Below, piece after piece: positions 1-8,128 of a stretch of DNA of 64,000 bases. Position 1 is the first letter of the stretch. Every line of letters starts with the position of its first letter. The notes below the pieces were generated by a model, which ran no database searches, was not told the DNA's origin, and saw only the letters and a list, made by a program, of their open reading frames with translations. Source of the stretch: Jannaschia sp. M317 (GTDB lineage: Bacteria > Pseudomonadota > Alphaproteobacteria > Rhodobacterales > Rhodobacteraceae); NCBI RefSeq assembly GCF_025141175.1, contig NZ_CP081157.1, positions 53,404 through 117,403 of the forward strand, given 5' to 3'. Both the position numbers and the translations under genes were made by a program.

Positions 1-86
1 GCGAGGACGAGGCGCCGGGGACCTACAAGGTCGTGGCGCTGATGCCGCTGGCCGAGGCCGACGGGAGGCTGGCGCTCGCAGCGTGA
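1..86 (+). CDS. C-terminal end of an unrecognised protein (cut by window edge)
   Basis: The window opens inside a reading frame that starts at base 3 and ends at the TGA at 84-86. The 27 readable residues end in PLAEADGRLALAA. The frame has coding-like codon use, and a GC hairpin follows about 30 bases after the stop, as expected for the end of a transcription unit. The rest of the gene lies outside the window. I do not recognise the family. It probably belongs to the same group of plasmid accessory genes that follows on the same strand. Confidence 0.5.
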   Translation, partial: EDEAPGTYKVVALMPLAEADGRLALAA

Positions 87-114
87 TCCCCACCCATATC
101 GATCAACACGTTCC

Positions 115-140
115 GGGCCGTCCTTCACACAGGGCGGCCC
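115..140 (+). terminator. GC-rich hairpin between the cut gene and the DUF6878-like gene
   Basis: GGGCCGTCC at 115-123 can pair with GGGCGGCCC at 132-140 across an 8-base loop, with one G-U pair. There is no long T-run after it, only CTTC. A second hairpin of the same design lies at 1113-1137, ahead of another gene in this cluster. It may be a terminator, an attenuator or a repeated intergenic hairpin. Confidence 0.4.
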
Positions 141-182
141 CTTCGCCGCGTGGCCCGATCCGGGCCGATGGAGGTGAAGACG

Positions 183-608
183 ATGACCGACGACATGATG
201 ACGAGCGCACTGCGGCCCGCGCCGGGTTCGCCCGAAGTCCTAGCGGCAATGGAAGCCCGCATGGCTGAGATGCGCGAGCGCGAGCGGCGGGAGCGCCGCG
301 AGGACCGCGCCCGCCTGCTGGCCGACCTGCGCGCCCTTGGGGCGACAGCGCTCAAGGCCGAGTACGACGGCTACGGCGACAGCGGGAACGTCGAGGCGAT
401 CACGACCGTGCCCGACCTTCCGAAGATCGACGCGATCCCTGGCCTCGCGGACTTCCTGTGGTCCGTCGCCTATGCCGAGCACCCCGGCTTCGAGAACAAC
501 GAGGGCGGCGGAGGGACCGTCACCTGGGACCTCGTCGCCGACCGGATCGACCTCGACCACTTCGACAACGTCGTCGATCGGGTGCATTCCCAGTCGGAGG
601 ACATCTGA
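183..608 (+). CDS. DUF6878-like small plasmid protein
   Basis: Predicted 141-residue soluble protein of unknown function. The N-terminal third is a charged helix rich in Arg and Glu. The core has the pattern EYDGYGDSGNVE, followed later by HPGFENNEGG and TWDLVADRI, which I associate with the DUF6878 family of proteobacterial plasmids and islands. The ATG at 183 is chosen because GGAGGTG lies 7 bases upstream. In-frame starts at 150 (GTG) and 168 (ATG) lack such a site. The stop codon overlaps the start of the next gene (TGATG), so the two are probably translationally coupled. No signal peptide or membrane segment is seen. Confidence 0.7.
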   Translation: MTDDMMTSALRPAPGSPEVLAAMEARMAEMRERERRERREDRARLLADLRALGATALKAEYDGYGDSGNVEAITTVPDLPKIDAIPGLADFLWSVAYAEHPGFENNEGGGGTVTWDLVADRIDLDHFDNVVDRVHSQSEDI

Positions 609-1078
609 TGGCGCATCCCCTGCACCATGCCGAGCCCTCCGCGCGCCGCTACGGCGGCGTGCCTGCCGACTATCAGGTCATTCACGATTGGTTCGATGCC
701 TCCAAGGCCCATCTGGCCCTGCCCACGCACCGGGCGCTGCGCCACCACGCGCAGGGCATTTTCGAGGCCGAGGCGGTGTTCGGGACGTCGCTGACGAACT
801 CGGATGGTCGCGCGATCCCCGTCCGCTGGATCGGCGAGCAGCATGTCCGCGAGGATTGCCGGCGCATCCCCACGTTGGCGGACTGGCTCGGTCGGATCGA
901 GCCCGCACCGTGGATGGCGAACGGGGTGATAGAGGACCCGGCGCCGGTCCCCCATGGCGGCGACCCCGCCGGGCTCTGGAGGGCTGAGGTCGTCGCCGGA
1001 CGGACGGCGCTTGGTCTGGCCGACTGGATGGCCGAGCGGCAGGCGCGCGTCGTCGCTGGCCGGGTGCGGGCCGCCTGA
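608..1078 (+). CDS. DUF6915-like small plasmid protein
   Basis: Predicted 156-residue protein. It opens with MAHPLHHAE and carries IHDWFDASKAHL, HRALRHHAQGIF, TNSDGR and IGEQHVREDCRRIPT. These are conserved marks of the DUF6915 family as I remember it, a family of unknown function common on alphaproteobacterial plasmids. The run of conserved His residues near the N-terminus could bind metal or be catalytic, but this is not established. The start overlaps the DUF6878-like stop by one base. A strong hairpin after the stop (1113-1137) suggests the two-gene unit ends here. Confidence 0.72.
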   Translation: MAHPLHHAEPSARRYGGVPADYQVIHDWFDASKAHLALPTHRALRHHAQGIFEAEAVFGTSLTNSDGRAIPVRWIGEQHVREDCRRIPTLADWLGRIEPAPWMANGVIEDPAPVPHGGDPAGLWRAEVVAGRTALGLADWMAERQARVVAGRVRAA

Positions 1079-1112
1079 GACCGATCCCGGCGAACGCGCC
1101 CTGCCCGCTTTC

Positions 1113-1140
1113 GGGCCGCCTCCGACCGGGGCGGCCCCTT
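1113..1140 (+). terminator. Terminator-like hairpin
   Basis: GGGCCGCC at 1113-1120 and GGCGGCCC at 1130-1137 form a perfect 8-bp stem with a 9-base loop, followed by CTTTCC. It follows the DUF6915-like stop by 34 bases and precedes the next gene. It resembles the hairpin at 115-140. Confidence 0.55.
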
Positions 1141-1180
1141 TCCGCCGTGTCCCTCGACACGAACCGGAAAGGACCGGACC

Positions 1181-1558
1181 ATGACGACCTCCACCGACAC
1201 CACCCCCATCACCGAGATCGGCCCCGACGGCGCCGGGCTCTATGCCCTCGTCGCGCAGGTGACCGAGATCGCCGCCGCGCGGCTTGGCCTCACCGTGACA
1301 CAAGTGGAGCGCGCCATGGCGCTCTCCACCTGGACCACCGCCGTCGAGACAATCGAGCGCGAGTTCCTCGGCGACTACCGCGGCTACTTCCCGAAGTGCG
1401 GGATGGCCGTGCGCAACGAGGCCATCATTGCGGAGGTCTTTGACGCCATTGCCGAGGCCCTCGGCGATCTGCGCCGCACGCTGCGAGCGGGGATCTACAC
1501 GCCCCCTGTCCCTAGTGCTGCATCCGTCGCCCCAGCCGGAGGGCGGACCAATGGGTGA
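1181..1558 (+). CDS. Unrecognised 125-residue protein
   Basis: Predicted soluble, mostly helical acidic protein with a Pro/Ala-rich C-terminal tail. The ATG at 1181 has GAAAGGA about 10 bases upstream. It is the first of a tight run of same-strand genes: the next ORF overlaps its 3' end by 8 bases, so the start of the following gene is probably translationally coupled. I do not recognise a domain. It belongs to the small-gene plasmid region of unknown function and shows no signal peptide, transmembrane segment or Cys motif. Confidence 0.6.
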   Translation: MTTSTDTTPITEIGPDGAGLYALVAQVTEIAAARLGLTVTQVERAMALSTWTTAVETIEREFLGDYRGYFPKCGMAVRNEAIIAEVFDAIAEALGDLRRTLRAGIYTPPVPSAASVAPAGGRTNG

Positions 1559-1979
1559 GGGTCTCTACTGGAGTCGCGCCGGCCGCACCGTCTACGTCGA
1601 GCCCTTCGACTATTTCGACCCCGATGATCACGTTCTCTGGCGGGACGCCTGGTCCGATCTTGGCGAGACCATTGCATCCTGCTTGTCGGACGCCTGGGAG
1701 CACCTGCCGCGCTGCTGGAAACGCTCCGGCGAGCGCGTGGTCATGCGCAACGGGCTGCATGAGGTCTGGCTACATGAGGACAGCTACGCCCGCGTCCACG
1801 TCACCTTTGGAGTGCGCTGCGATCTCTACGAGACCGACGCCCTCGCTCTCGCGACGATGCCGGACAGGGCCGAGGCGTTCTTCGACCGGCTGGCGCTGCA
1901 CTACGAACTGCGCGTCCGCACCTCCGCCTGGACGAGTGCTGCGCGCATTTCCCGCCCCACCGGGGAGGCGTTGGCATGA
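1551..1979 (+). CDS. Unrecognised 142-residue protein, tryptophan-rich N-terminal half
   Basis: The ATG at 1551 lies inside the end of the preceding gene, and the CDS ends at 1979 overlapping the next start by 4 bases (ATGA). GGAGGG lies 9 bases upstream of this ATG, which supports it over longer in-frame versions. The protein is rich in Trp, Tyr and Asp in its first 60 residues and has no signal peptide or membrane segment. The family is unknown to me. Its position in a four-gene overlapping string with the 1181 and 1976 genes and the PAPS-reductase-like pseudogene suggests one transcript. Confidence 0.62.
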   Translation: MGEGLYWSRAGRTVYVEPFDYFDPDDHVLWRDAWSDLGETIASCLSDAWEHLPRCWKRSGERVVMRNGLHEVWLHEDSYARVHVTFGVRCDLYETDALALATMPDRAEAFFDRLALHYELRVRTSAWTSAARISRPTGEALA

Positions 1980-2473
1980 AGATCGAGCTGCACGCCATCC
2001 GGTACAGCGCTGCCGCCTCGCAGGAGACGGCGTTCTACTCGGCGGACCTCCATGTCAATGGACGCAGGATTGGAACGATCTCGAACGGCGGCACCGGCGG
2101 GGAGGATGTCGTCCACGGCGACCGCGCAGCCTATGCGGTCGCCAACGCTTGGTGCCGCGCGAACCTGCCGCCCTGGCGCACGCCGGACGGGCTCGCGTTC
2201 GAAACCGACCTCGAACTGCACTGCGCTACCCTCCTGCAGCAGTGGATCGACGCGGACGAGTTGCGCCGCGCCTTGGCGGAGCGCGTCCTCTGGCGCGATC
2301 CGGTCGATAGGCGCGTCTACGGGCTGCGCCACCACGGCCGGATAGAGGCGGCGATCTCCTCGGTGCGGCGTCGCCATCCCGATGTGACCATCCTGAACGA
2401 GCTGCCCTTCGTCATGGCGCTGGCGATCTGGAGGTCGATCCCCCCGCAGGGACCTTCGGAGGATTGCCAATGA
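1976..2473 (+). CDS. Unrecognised 165-residue plasmid protein
   Basis: Predicted cytoplasmic protein beginning MKIELHAIRYSAAASQET, with a conserved-looking block GDRAAYAVANAWCRANLP and a C-terminal helical region. I recall similar hypothetical proteins from alphaproteobacterial plasmids but no assigned function. It overlaps the preceding gene by 4 bases. Its TGA overlaps the ATG of the PAPS-reductase-like pseudogene (ATGA at 2470-2473), so the two were probably coupled when that gene was intact. Confidence 0.65.
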   Translation: MKIELHAIRYSAAASQETAFYSADLHVNGRRIGTISNGGTGGEDVVHGDRAAYAVANAWCRANLPPWRTPDGLAFETDLELHCATLLQQWIDADELRRALAERVLWRDPVDRRVYGLRHHGRIEAAISSVRRRHPDVTILNELPFVMALAIWRSIPPQGPSEDCQ

Positions 2474-3218
2474 CCGCCCGCCTATCCGTTCCCCCGCCAT
2501 CGCCGCCGAGATCGTGGCAGGCGCACTCTTCGCGATCTTGCATTCGGGCGGCAAGGACAGTCAGGCCATGACGATCCTGCTGCGCGAGATCGTCTCATCG
2601 AAGTAGATCGTCGTCGTGCACGCGCCCTTCGGCCGGGTCGAGCGGCCTGGCACCCTGCGTCGCATCCAGCGGACGACCGAGGGCCTGCCGCTGATCCTCG
2701 CCAGCGCGCAGACCGATTTGCTCGCCGTGGTCCGTCGGCGTGGGCGTTTCCCGACGCCCGGCATCCTGCAGCGCACTTCGGACCTGAAGCGCGGGCCGAT
2801 CACCCGCGAGGTCCAGTGCTATCTGCACGCCCGCCCGCAGCACGAGCTGCGCGTCGTCTCCCACATGGGCATGCGGGCGGACGAGAGCCCCCGGCGGGCG
2901 AAGTAGGCGCCGCTCAAGATCAATACGCGGAACTCCGTCGCCGGGCGGCATTGGCTCGACTGGCTGCCGATCCACCACCTGACGGAGGCGGAGGTCTTCG
3001 AGACCATCGCCGCCGCCAGGCAGCGGCTGCTCTGGGTCTACCGCGCGGGGATGTCGCGATGCTCCTGCTCGTTCTGCATCATGGCGTCGAAGAAGGATCT
3101 GCGCCGGGCGGCGCGGCTCCGGCCGAAGCTGGCGTCCGAGTACGTCGCGTTGGAGGAAGAGATCGGGCATACGCTCAGCCCGTCGCGAGTGCCGCTGCGC
3201 CGTCTCTTCGCGGCATGA
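2470..3218 (+). pseudogene. Phosphoadenosine-phosphosulfate-reductase-like (PP-loop) gene, inactivated
   Basis: From the ATG at 2470 only MTAR is in frame with the start. A one-base loss near 2481 then moves the homologous reading into a second frame, which runs unshifted to the TGA at 3216-3218. That frame contains the PP-loop HSGGKDSQAM, TSDLKRGPI, MGMRADESP, CSFCIMASKKDLRRAA and IGHTLSPSRVP. This matches PAPS/adenylyl-sulfate-reductase-family proteins of plasmids. It is interrupted by TAG at 2604-2606 and TAG at 2904-2906, each at a site where Gln (CAG) would fit. Three lesions make this a decayed gene. The intact role would have been nucleotide-dependent chemistry on sulfate or DNA/RNA sulfur, but the substrate cannot be told. 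Confidence 0.75.
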
Positions 3219-3473
3219 TCGAGCCCGACCCCGGTGGGAGGGTTGTGTCCGTCCCTGCCCGTTCGCGTCGTCTCGCCCGGAGCCCTCGCCCTCATTCACG
3301 CACAGGTCCCGTTTCCGACCTTAGACGCCCGGTGGGGCCGAACTTGGCCCTGTCCTAGCCCTGCCGTCCTCGCGGATATTCTCTCTACCTAATCTGCTCT
3401 TGAGTACGGTGTTCAGCGGGTTCTGCCGGTCTGGCCGGTAGCCGGTGATGGGCGGATGAGGTCGCAGGCAGGT
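3219..3473. other. Intergenic stretch, weakly similar to 7873-8128
   Basis: No supported gene. Scattered blocks such as CCGTCCTCG near 3368 recur in the matching position before the second copy of the small gene (near 8021). The homology between the two loci therefore starts before the strongly conserved part at 3474, but is patchy here. Confidence 0.4.
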
Positions 3474-3892
3474 CAATCCCTGCCCGTGGTCTCCTGTCGT
3501 TTCGTGGCATGGGTGTCTGGCCGGATCGCGCGCGGGCGTGCCCTGCGGGTCGTCGTGCCTCCGCCCCTTCGGCAAGCACGAATACGGCTTCCACCCCCCC
3601 TGCGGTGTGCGGACCCTCCGCATTCGCGCCTGCGCCAGCGCTTCTCCGATCCGGCCTCTTCGACCCTATCGAAACGAAAGGAGACCACGACATGGCCCGC
3701 TACAACCTCACCGCCCCCGTCACCTACAGCCAGAACGGCACCACGAAGACCCGCTACACCCGGGTGGGGACCGTTTTCGAGAACACCCGCGAGGACGGCT
3801 CCAAGTGCCTCTCGATCAAGCTCGACTTCCCCGTGGGCGCCACCGAGCTCGTCGCCTTCGAACCCCGCGCGCGGGAGGAAGGCGAGGGCGAG
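3474..3892 (+). repeat. Direct repeat copy A: long leader plus small gene
   Basis: This segment recurs at 8129-8543 in the same orientation, offset about 4.65 kb. By eye roughly nine in ten positions match, with only short indels (leader 218 versus 214 nt). The match covers about 215 bases upstream of the ATG as well as the coding part. No reading frame is kept open in both leaders, so the leader is more likely an RNA or DNA element than a protein. Confidence 0.75.
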
Positions 3893-3898
3893 GGCTGA
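3692..3898 (+). CDS. Small unknown protein, 68 residues (copy A)
   Basis: Starts MARYNLTAPVTYSQNG and ends in an acidic EEGEGEG tail. The middle contains TRYTRVGTVFENTRED and SIKLDFPVGATELVAF, which looks like a small beta-sheet domain. The ATG is preceded by AAAGGAGACC with good spacing. A paralogue with almost the same sequence lies at 8343-8564. The function is unknown. I remember near-identical small proteins on Rhodobacterales plasmids. A strong GC hairpin (3909-3930) follows the stop, so it is probably transcribed alone from its own long leader. Confidence 0.78.
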   Translation: MARYNLTAPVTYSQNGTTKTRYTRVGTVFENTREDGSKCLSIKLDFPVGATELVAFEPRAREEGEGEG

Positions 3899-3908
3899 AG
3901 CCCTCGCC

Positions 3909-3930
3909 GGGGGGCGCCGCGGTGCCCCCC
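3909..3930 (+). terminator. Terminator-like hairpin after the small gene
   Basis: GGGGGGC at 3909-3915 and GCCCCCC at 3924-3930 form a 7-bp GC stem with an 8-base loop, 10 bases after the stop of the small gene. No T-run follows. Confidence 0.5.
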
Positions 3931-4102
3931 ACCCGCATGCCCGGCGGCGCCTGTGGGACCGAAGGGCGCCGCGTCCGTCGCCCCGCGCCTTCGGCGGATG
4001 CCACGATCTCGTGAACGTCGTCTCGGGTTACGCCCTCTCCCAGCTGACGTCGCCGACCGACTTGGTTGCCGTCGCCAATCCGGTTCGTCGTCGCCGAAGA
4101 CG

Positions 4103-4834
4103 TCACCGCTTCGCCTCCGGCTTGGTTGCACGCTGCCACGTCAGCCGCTCATACTGGACCTCCCTCTGAGGCCGCCGAGGCCGTGGCTTGCGGTCCAGGT
4201 CCGTCGCACGGTCCGTGTCCCCCTCGACCAGAGCCTCCAGGCGCCGCTCCGCCAGGGAGCGGTGATCGACGCGCACCTCGTGGTCCGCTGCCGCGAGCGC
4301 CTCGTTCATGATCCGCGCCCACGCCGCGCGCAGCTCGACCAGGACCGTCCGCGGGGACATCTCGCGCAGCTTCGCCATCAGCGCGCGCCCCTCCAAGCGG
4401 CGCGTCGGGGTCAGCACCACGACGATCAGGTTGCGGGGGTCGCCGCCGTCGGGCGGCCGATGAACCGCGCAGTCCGCCACCACGCCGAACCGCTCCACCA
4501 GCAGACCCGCGAACCGTCCGACCATCCCGACATGCGCGTCGAGGTCCAGCTCGTGCGGCAGCGACAGCTCGTACTCCCTGGCGACCTGCGCATCCACCCG
4601 CGTCTCCCGGCGCTCGACCGCGTTCCACAGCGCGGAGCGGTCGAATACCCAGGCCGGAGCGTCGTCCGGCGCGTGGGTGCCGGTTTAGATCACCATGTCC
4701 ATGCGCTGTTAGCGATGGACCAGTCCCGTCCGGTCGCGACGGATCCGCTCCCCGAACTTGTAGGCCGCTACACGCGTCGCGGAGCGCCTCTCGGAGCGCT
4801 TCATGATGCGGGCGGTGAAGTGGTAATGCGCCAC
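4103..4834 (-). pseudogene. MobA/MobL-type relaxase remnant
   Basis: On the minus strand one frame starts with GTG at 4834 and reads VAHYHFTARIMKRSERRSA and AAYKFGERIRRDRTG, the usual N-terminus of MobA/MobL nicking enzymes. It continues in the same frame through APAWVFDRSALWNAVERRE and VAREYELSLPHELD to NEALAAADHEVRVDHRSL and a stop at 4103. Two in-frame TAA codons break it (4709-4711 and 4685-4687). Where the family has a His-rich metal site (RN-H-H-x-H), this copy reads RNLIVVVLTPTR. It is shorter than functional relaxases. It is a dead mobilisation gene from an older element. The working relaxase of this replicon is at 44167-46038. Confidence 0.75.
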
Positions 4835-5723
4835 GACGGATGTCCTCGTCCTCGGGAGGCGAACGATAGAGGCATCCGGATGCCGATCCAACGCCTCGAA
4901 CCACCACGTCGGGCCGAAGCATCCACTTCGAGCCGCCGCGCCGCCGCCGGTGCGGCGTCGCTTCGGGCCCTCGTCGGCTTCGCCTCCCCGAGCCCCGCAC
5001 CCCCGGCCTCCCTGCCCCGGCGGCCTTACGGCCTTCCGCGCTCCGCGGTCTCCTCCGGAGCCCTCTCCACGCGGACGGGGCATGGTCGGTCGCGGGCACG
5101 GGTCTCGGCCCTTCGGGTATCGGTCCCGGGCAGGGACATCGAACCGGATCGGATCCAGGGGTGGCAAGCGTTGCGCCCCGCCCTCGGGGATTCGCCGCCC
5201 TGCGGGCGACGAACGCCGCTCGGCCGGGGGACGCCCCGGACCATCTCCCTGCCCCGCCCGTCCGCCACCCTGCCGGATCGGTCGCGGCCCGGACGCCTGG
5301 CAGGCCGACGGTCGGCATCAACAGGCTTTCGCGGCATATCCTCGCCCCTTTGGGCTCCGGTATTCCACGGTCCTGTTGACCCCTCCCTCAGACTGGCCTG
5401 CCTACTGGGCCTGTGCGACCGACCGACGGGTGACAAACAAGCGAAGCGCGCCGGAGGTACGTCCGGTTCTCTTATGCGGAGGCCCTTCGGGCCGCGGGGG
5501 TTTTGTTGCCCCCTGCCTCCGGCAGGCGGCGATGTGCTCTCTCGGTCGGGGATCGAAACAAGCGGAGTAAGGGTTTGTTTGCAAAAGGTTTATTTGCGAT
5601 GCAGGCCAATATATTCCTTCGGTGTCAGGGGGTTAAGGGGTATTCTGAGGACAGAGGAAGCGAGGCGCTTCCCACCAAGGCCGGGGCTGCCCGGCGCACC
5701 AGATGACAGAAGGAAACAGACCC
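4835..5723. other. Long non-coding stretch upstream of the DUF2493 gene
   Basis: I see no supportable gene here. The left part is very GC-rich with many short palindromes, for example around 5026-5060. The right part (about 5570-5640) is AT-rich for this DNA, with TTTGTTTGCAAAAGG and AATATATTCC, and probably holds the promoter of the DUF2493 gene. Arg/Pro/Ala-rich open frames cross the region on both strands but look like GC-bias artefacts. Confidence 0.5.
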
Positions 5724-6623
5724 ATGACCATGACCCCCTATGACCAGATCGAGCTCTTCGGCCTCACCGAGACCGGCACCGACGAGTTACCCATCCCGAA
5801 CGATTTGGAGTTGCAGGGCCGCGCCGTGGGCGATGCCTTCGACGCCATCATCGGGACCATCCAGAACACTGGGCTCGCGTCCGAGGTGGAACCCCTCGCC
5901 CATGCGTTTGCCACCATGTTCCAGCGCCGCGCGACCCTGACCGAGGAAGCCGCCGATCGGCTAAAGGATAAGATCACCGCCCTGATCCGTGCGCAGGACG
6001 GGTCCGAGGTGGCCGAGGTCGAGTTGGAGACCGCACAGCGCCAGTTCGAGACGACGCAAGAGAAGGGCGACGCGCTGCGCCTCATGGCCGAAGCCGCCGC
6101 CGAGGCCTACGAGCGAGAGACCGGGGACGCCTACGTGCCCGTCACCGGCAACCGCACCACGCGGCGCGCGATGGAGACGGGAGCCGTGTTCGAGGCGAAG
6201 CGCCTGTTGGAAGCAGCCGACCGGGCCGAGGCGGAGCGCAACACCGTCAAGGGGACGTTCATCGCCGTGGCGGGGGCATCGGACTGGGCCGACCATGCCC
6301 GCATCTTCGCGCGGCTTGATGCGGCCCGCGCCCGCTGCCCCGACATGGTCCTGTGCCACAAGGGATCGAAGGGGGCCGAGCGCATCGCCGCCGCATGGGC
6401 GCGCAACCGCAAGGTGCCGCAAGTGCTGTTCCGCCCCAACTGGAACGCCCATGCCAAGGCCGCGCCCTTCCGCGCAAACGACGAGATGCTGCGGGCGAAA
6501 TTGCGGGGTGTGATCCTCTTCGGCGGTGGTGGGATCGGTCTTAACCTCGCGGAGAAGGCCGAGAAGAAGGGCCTGCACGTCGCCCGGATCGCGGCAGAGC
6601 AGACTTTGGCCCGCGCGGCGTGA
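5724..6623 (+). CDS. DUF2493 (SLOG-like) domain protein
   Basis: About 299 residues. The N-terminal half is a helical region of unknown role, with TRRAMETGAVFEAKRLLEAA in the middle. The C-terminal half begins VKGTFIAVAGASDWADHARI and continues MVLCHKGSKGAERIAAAWAR and VLFRPNWNAHAKAAPFRAND, typical of DUF2493, a Rossmann-like SLOG-superfamily domain thought to bind a nucleotide or related ligand. GAAGGAAA supports the ATG at 5724. In-frame ATGs at 5703 and 5730 are alternatives. It is a common gene of Rhodobacterales plasmids, and its role is unknown. It stands alone, with about 0.9 kb of non-coding DNA before it. Confidence 0.75.
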   Translation: MTMTPYDQIELFGLTETGTDELPIPNDLELQGRAVGDAFDAIIGTIQNTGLASEVEPLAHAFATMFQRRATLTEEAADRLKDKITALIRAQDGSEVAEVELETAQRQFETTQEKGDALRLMAEAAAEAYERETGDAYVPVTGNRTTRRAMETGAVFEAKRLLEAADRAEAERNTVKGTFIAVAGASDWADHARIFARLDAARARCPDMVLCHKGSKGAERIAAAWARNRKVPQVLFRPNWNAHAKAAPFRANDEMLRAKLRGVILFGGGGIGLNLAEKAEKKGLHVARIAAEQTLARAA

Positions 6624-6957
6624 ACCAGGGGCGCAGCGCCCCCACCCACCTGACCAGACGACAGGAGGGCGGCCCCGGGCGGGTCGCCCTTCGGCGTGTC
6701 CGCGAAGGAGATACGCGGCGGCGCGGCCCCTGCGGGGCCGAGATGTCCGGTCTGGCGGAGGCCGCGAGGGCCCCGCCAGACCGGACCGGCGCTATGCGCG
6801 CCGCAGCCACGCCCGGTGGGGTGGCGAAGCGTGTGGAGACAGTCGGTGCCAGATTTAGCCTGGTGCGCGTTATCCTGTCGGTCCACAGCGCCATCAGTGA
6901 GCCGCATACCTGAAGGATCGACCGTATGGTCCCATCTTGAGCCTTAGATAGTTCACG
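6624..6957. other. Non-coding gap with a long inverted repeat
   Basis: TCCGGTCTGGCGG at 6746-6758 and CCGCCAGACCGGA at 6773-6785 form a perfect 13-bp stem with a 14-base loop. No T-run follows. It may end the DUF2493 transcript or be a protein-binding site ahead of the toxin-antitoxin pair. A 97-residue open frame here looks spurious. Confidence 0.5.
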
Positions 6958-6969
6958 ATGAGGCGCGCC

Positions 6970-7401
6970 ATGCAGACCGTCGAAGCCATTCTCGATCTCC
7001 CCGGCGCGAGCTCGCCGCTCTCGCTGGTGGATCGGATCAACGACGGCCTGCCGCTGGCCGCCATCGACGCCTTCGCCCGCCGCGTCGCCCTAGAGCCCGC
7101 GCTGCGCTACCGCCTCATCCCCAAGGCCACGCTCGCCAGCCGCCGCAAGCGCCATGAGCCGCTCTCACGCGAGGAGAGCGCACGGCTGGCCCGCGCGGCC
7201 AAGGTCCTGGCACCGGCCGAGGAGGTCTGGGGTTCGCCCGAAGAGGCCCGGGCCTTCCTGCACCGCGCCCACCCGATGCTGGAGGACCGCCGCCCCATCG
7301 ACGTGACCCTCGATAACGAGTTCGGCGCCGACTTCGTCGAGGGGTCCTGCAGCGCCTCCGTTTTGGCTCCGCCGCCTGATCCTCTCGCGATGACAGCGTA
7401 G
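6970..7401 (+). CDS. Xre/DUF2384 (MbcA/ParS-type) antitoxin with frameshifted C-terminus
   Basis: Antitoxin partner of the RES toxin that follows. The helical N-terminal region (LVDRINDGLPLAAIDAF, then ALRYRLIPKATLASRRK and LSREESARLARAAKV) and the DUF2384 core (WGSPEEARAFL-HRAHPML-EDRRPIDV) are intact. After FVEG the frame departs from the family. If one base is restored in the GGGG at 7341-7344, the sequence reads VEGVLQRLRFGSAA and stops, which is the expected family ending. As it stands the protein ends in about 20 unrelated residues and stops at 7399. The ATG at 6970 has GAGG 6 bases upstream. The ATG at 6958 is an alternative. The lesion may be real or an error in a homopolymer. Confidence 0.72.
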   Translation: MQTVEAILDLPGASSPLSLVDRINDGLPLAAIDAFARRVALEPALRYRLIPKATLASRRKRHEPLSREESARLARAAKVLAPAEEVWGSPEEARAFLHRAHPMLEDRRPIDVTLDNEFGADFVEGSCSASVLAPPPDPLAMTA

Positions 7402-7422
7402 CGCCTCGACCGTACGCTCGGC

Positions 7423-7872
7423 GTGTGGCGGATCGGCAACCCGAACGGGCTCTACCCGATCTATGACGCCACCGGTCCTACCATCGCGCCGGGGCGCTGG
7501 AACGACGCCGCAACACCGGTGATCTACGCGGCCGAGCACTACGCCACCGCCCTGCTGGAGAGGCTCGTCCACGGCTCCGGGCGCCTGCCCCCGAACCAGC
7601 ATGCTGTGCAGACCACGATCCCGGCGGGGATCTCCTACGAGGTCGCCACGAAGGACGGCCTGCCCGGCTGGGACGCCATGCCGCCCGGGCCGAGCGTCGA
7701 TTTCGGGGCGATGTGGGTCCACCAGGGGCGTTCCGCGATCCTGCTTGTGCCGTCCGTCGTCGCGCGCGAGGAGCGGAACGTCCTCATCAACCCCGCCCAT
7801 CCCGACGCCGACCGGATCGAGCATTCGCTGCACAAACCAGTGCACTGGGATCGGCGGCTCTTCGGGCCATAG
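7423..7872 (+). CDS. RES-domain toxin
   Basis: 149-residue protein with the full RES pattern: WRIGNP at the start, GRWNDAATPVIYAAEHYATA and LLERLVH, then GISYEVATKDGLPGWD, and PSVVAREERNVLINPAHPD near the end. RES toxins of Xre-RES modules degrade or modify NAD. The Arg, Tyr, Glu, Ser and Asn positions expected for the active site are visible. The start is a GTG at 7423; no in-frame ATG lies between the antitoxin stop and this point. The toxin appears intact although its antitoxin is frameshifted (see findings). The copy-B repeat follows directly. Confidence 0.8.
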   Translation: MWRIGNPNGLYPIYDATGPTIAPGRWNDAATPVIYAAEHYATALLERLVHGSGRLPPNQHAVQTTIPAGISYEVATKDGLPGWDAMPPGPSVDFGAMWVHQGRSAILLVPSVVAREERNVLINPAHPDADRIEHSLHKPVHWDRRLFGP

Positions 7873-8128
7873 GCGGGCGTCTGCCGGTGCAGGGAGGCGC
7901 ATCCGGTTCCCTGCCCGTCCACGTCCTCTCGCCCTGTCGCTTGTTCTCCTTCACGCATGGGCTCCCTCTCCGACTTCGGGCGCCTGGTGGTGGTCGAGCT
8001 TGGTCCTATCCTGGCCCCGCCGTCCTCGTGGATGTTTTCTCTGCTTGGTCTGCTACCGGGTGCGGGTGCTTTTGGCCTTGCCGATCTGTGCGCTGTCCGG
8101 TGCCGTGCGGATGAGGTTGTGAGCGGGC

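Noticed and set aside
2470..3218. Programmed TAG read-through in the PAPS-reductase-like gene
   Set aside because: A separate frameshift right after the start codon and no sign of other TAG-containing genes make simple decay more likely.
3953..5743. Plus-strand open frame of 596 codons across the relaxase pseudogene and the non-coding gap
   Set aside because: Composition is Arg/Pro/Ala-rich with no domain, it opposes a frame with clear MobA/MobL motifs, and long stop-free frames are expected in DNA this GC-rich.
6620..6913. 97-codon open frame after the DUF2493 gene
   Set aside because: No ribosome binding site, Arg/Gly/Pro-rich, and it spans a perfect 13-bp inverted repeat better explained as a hairpin.
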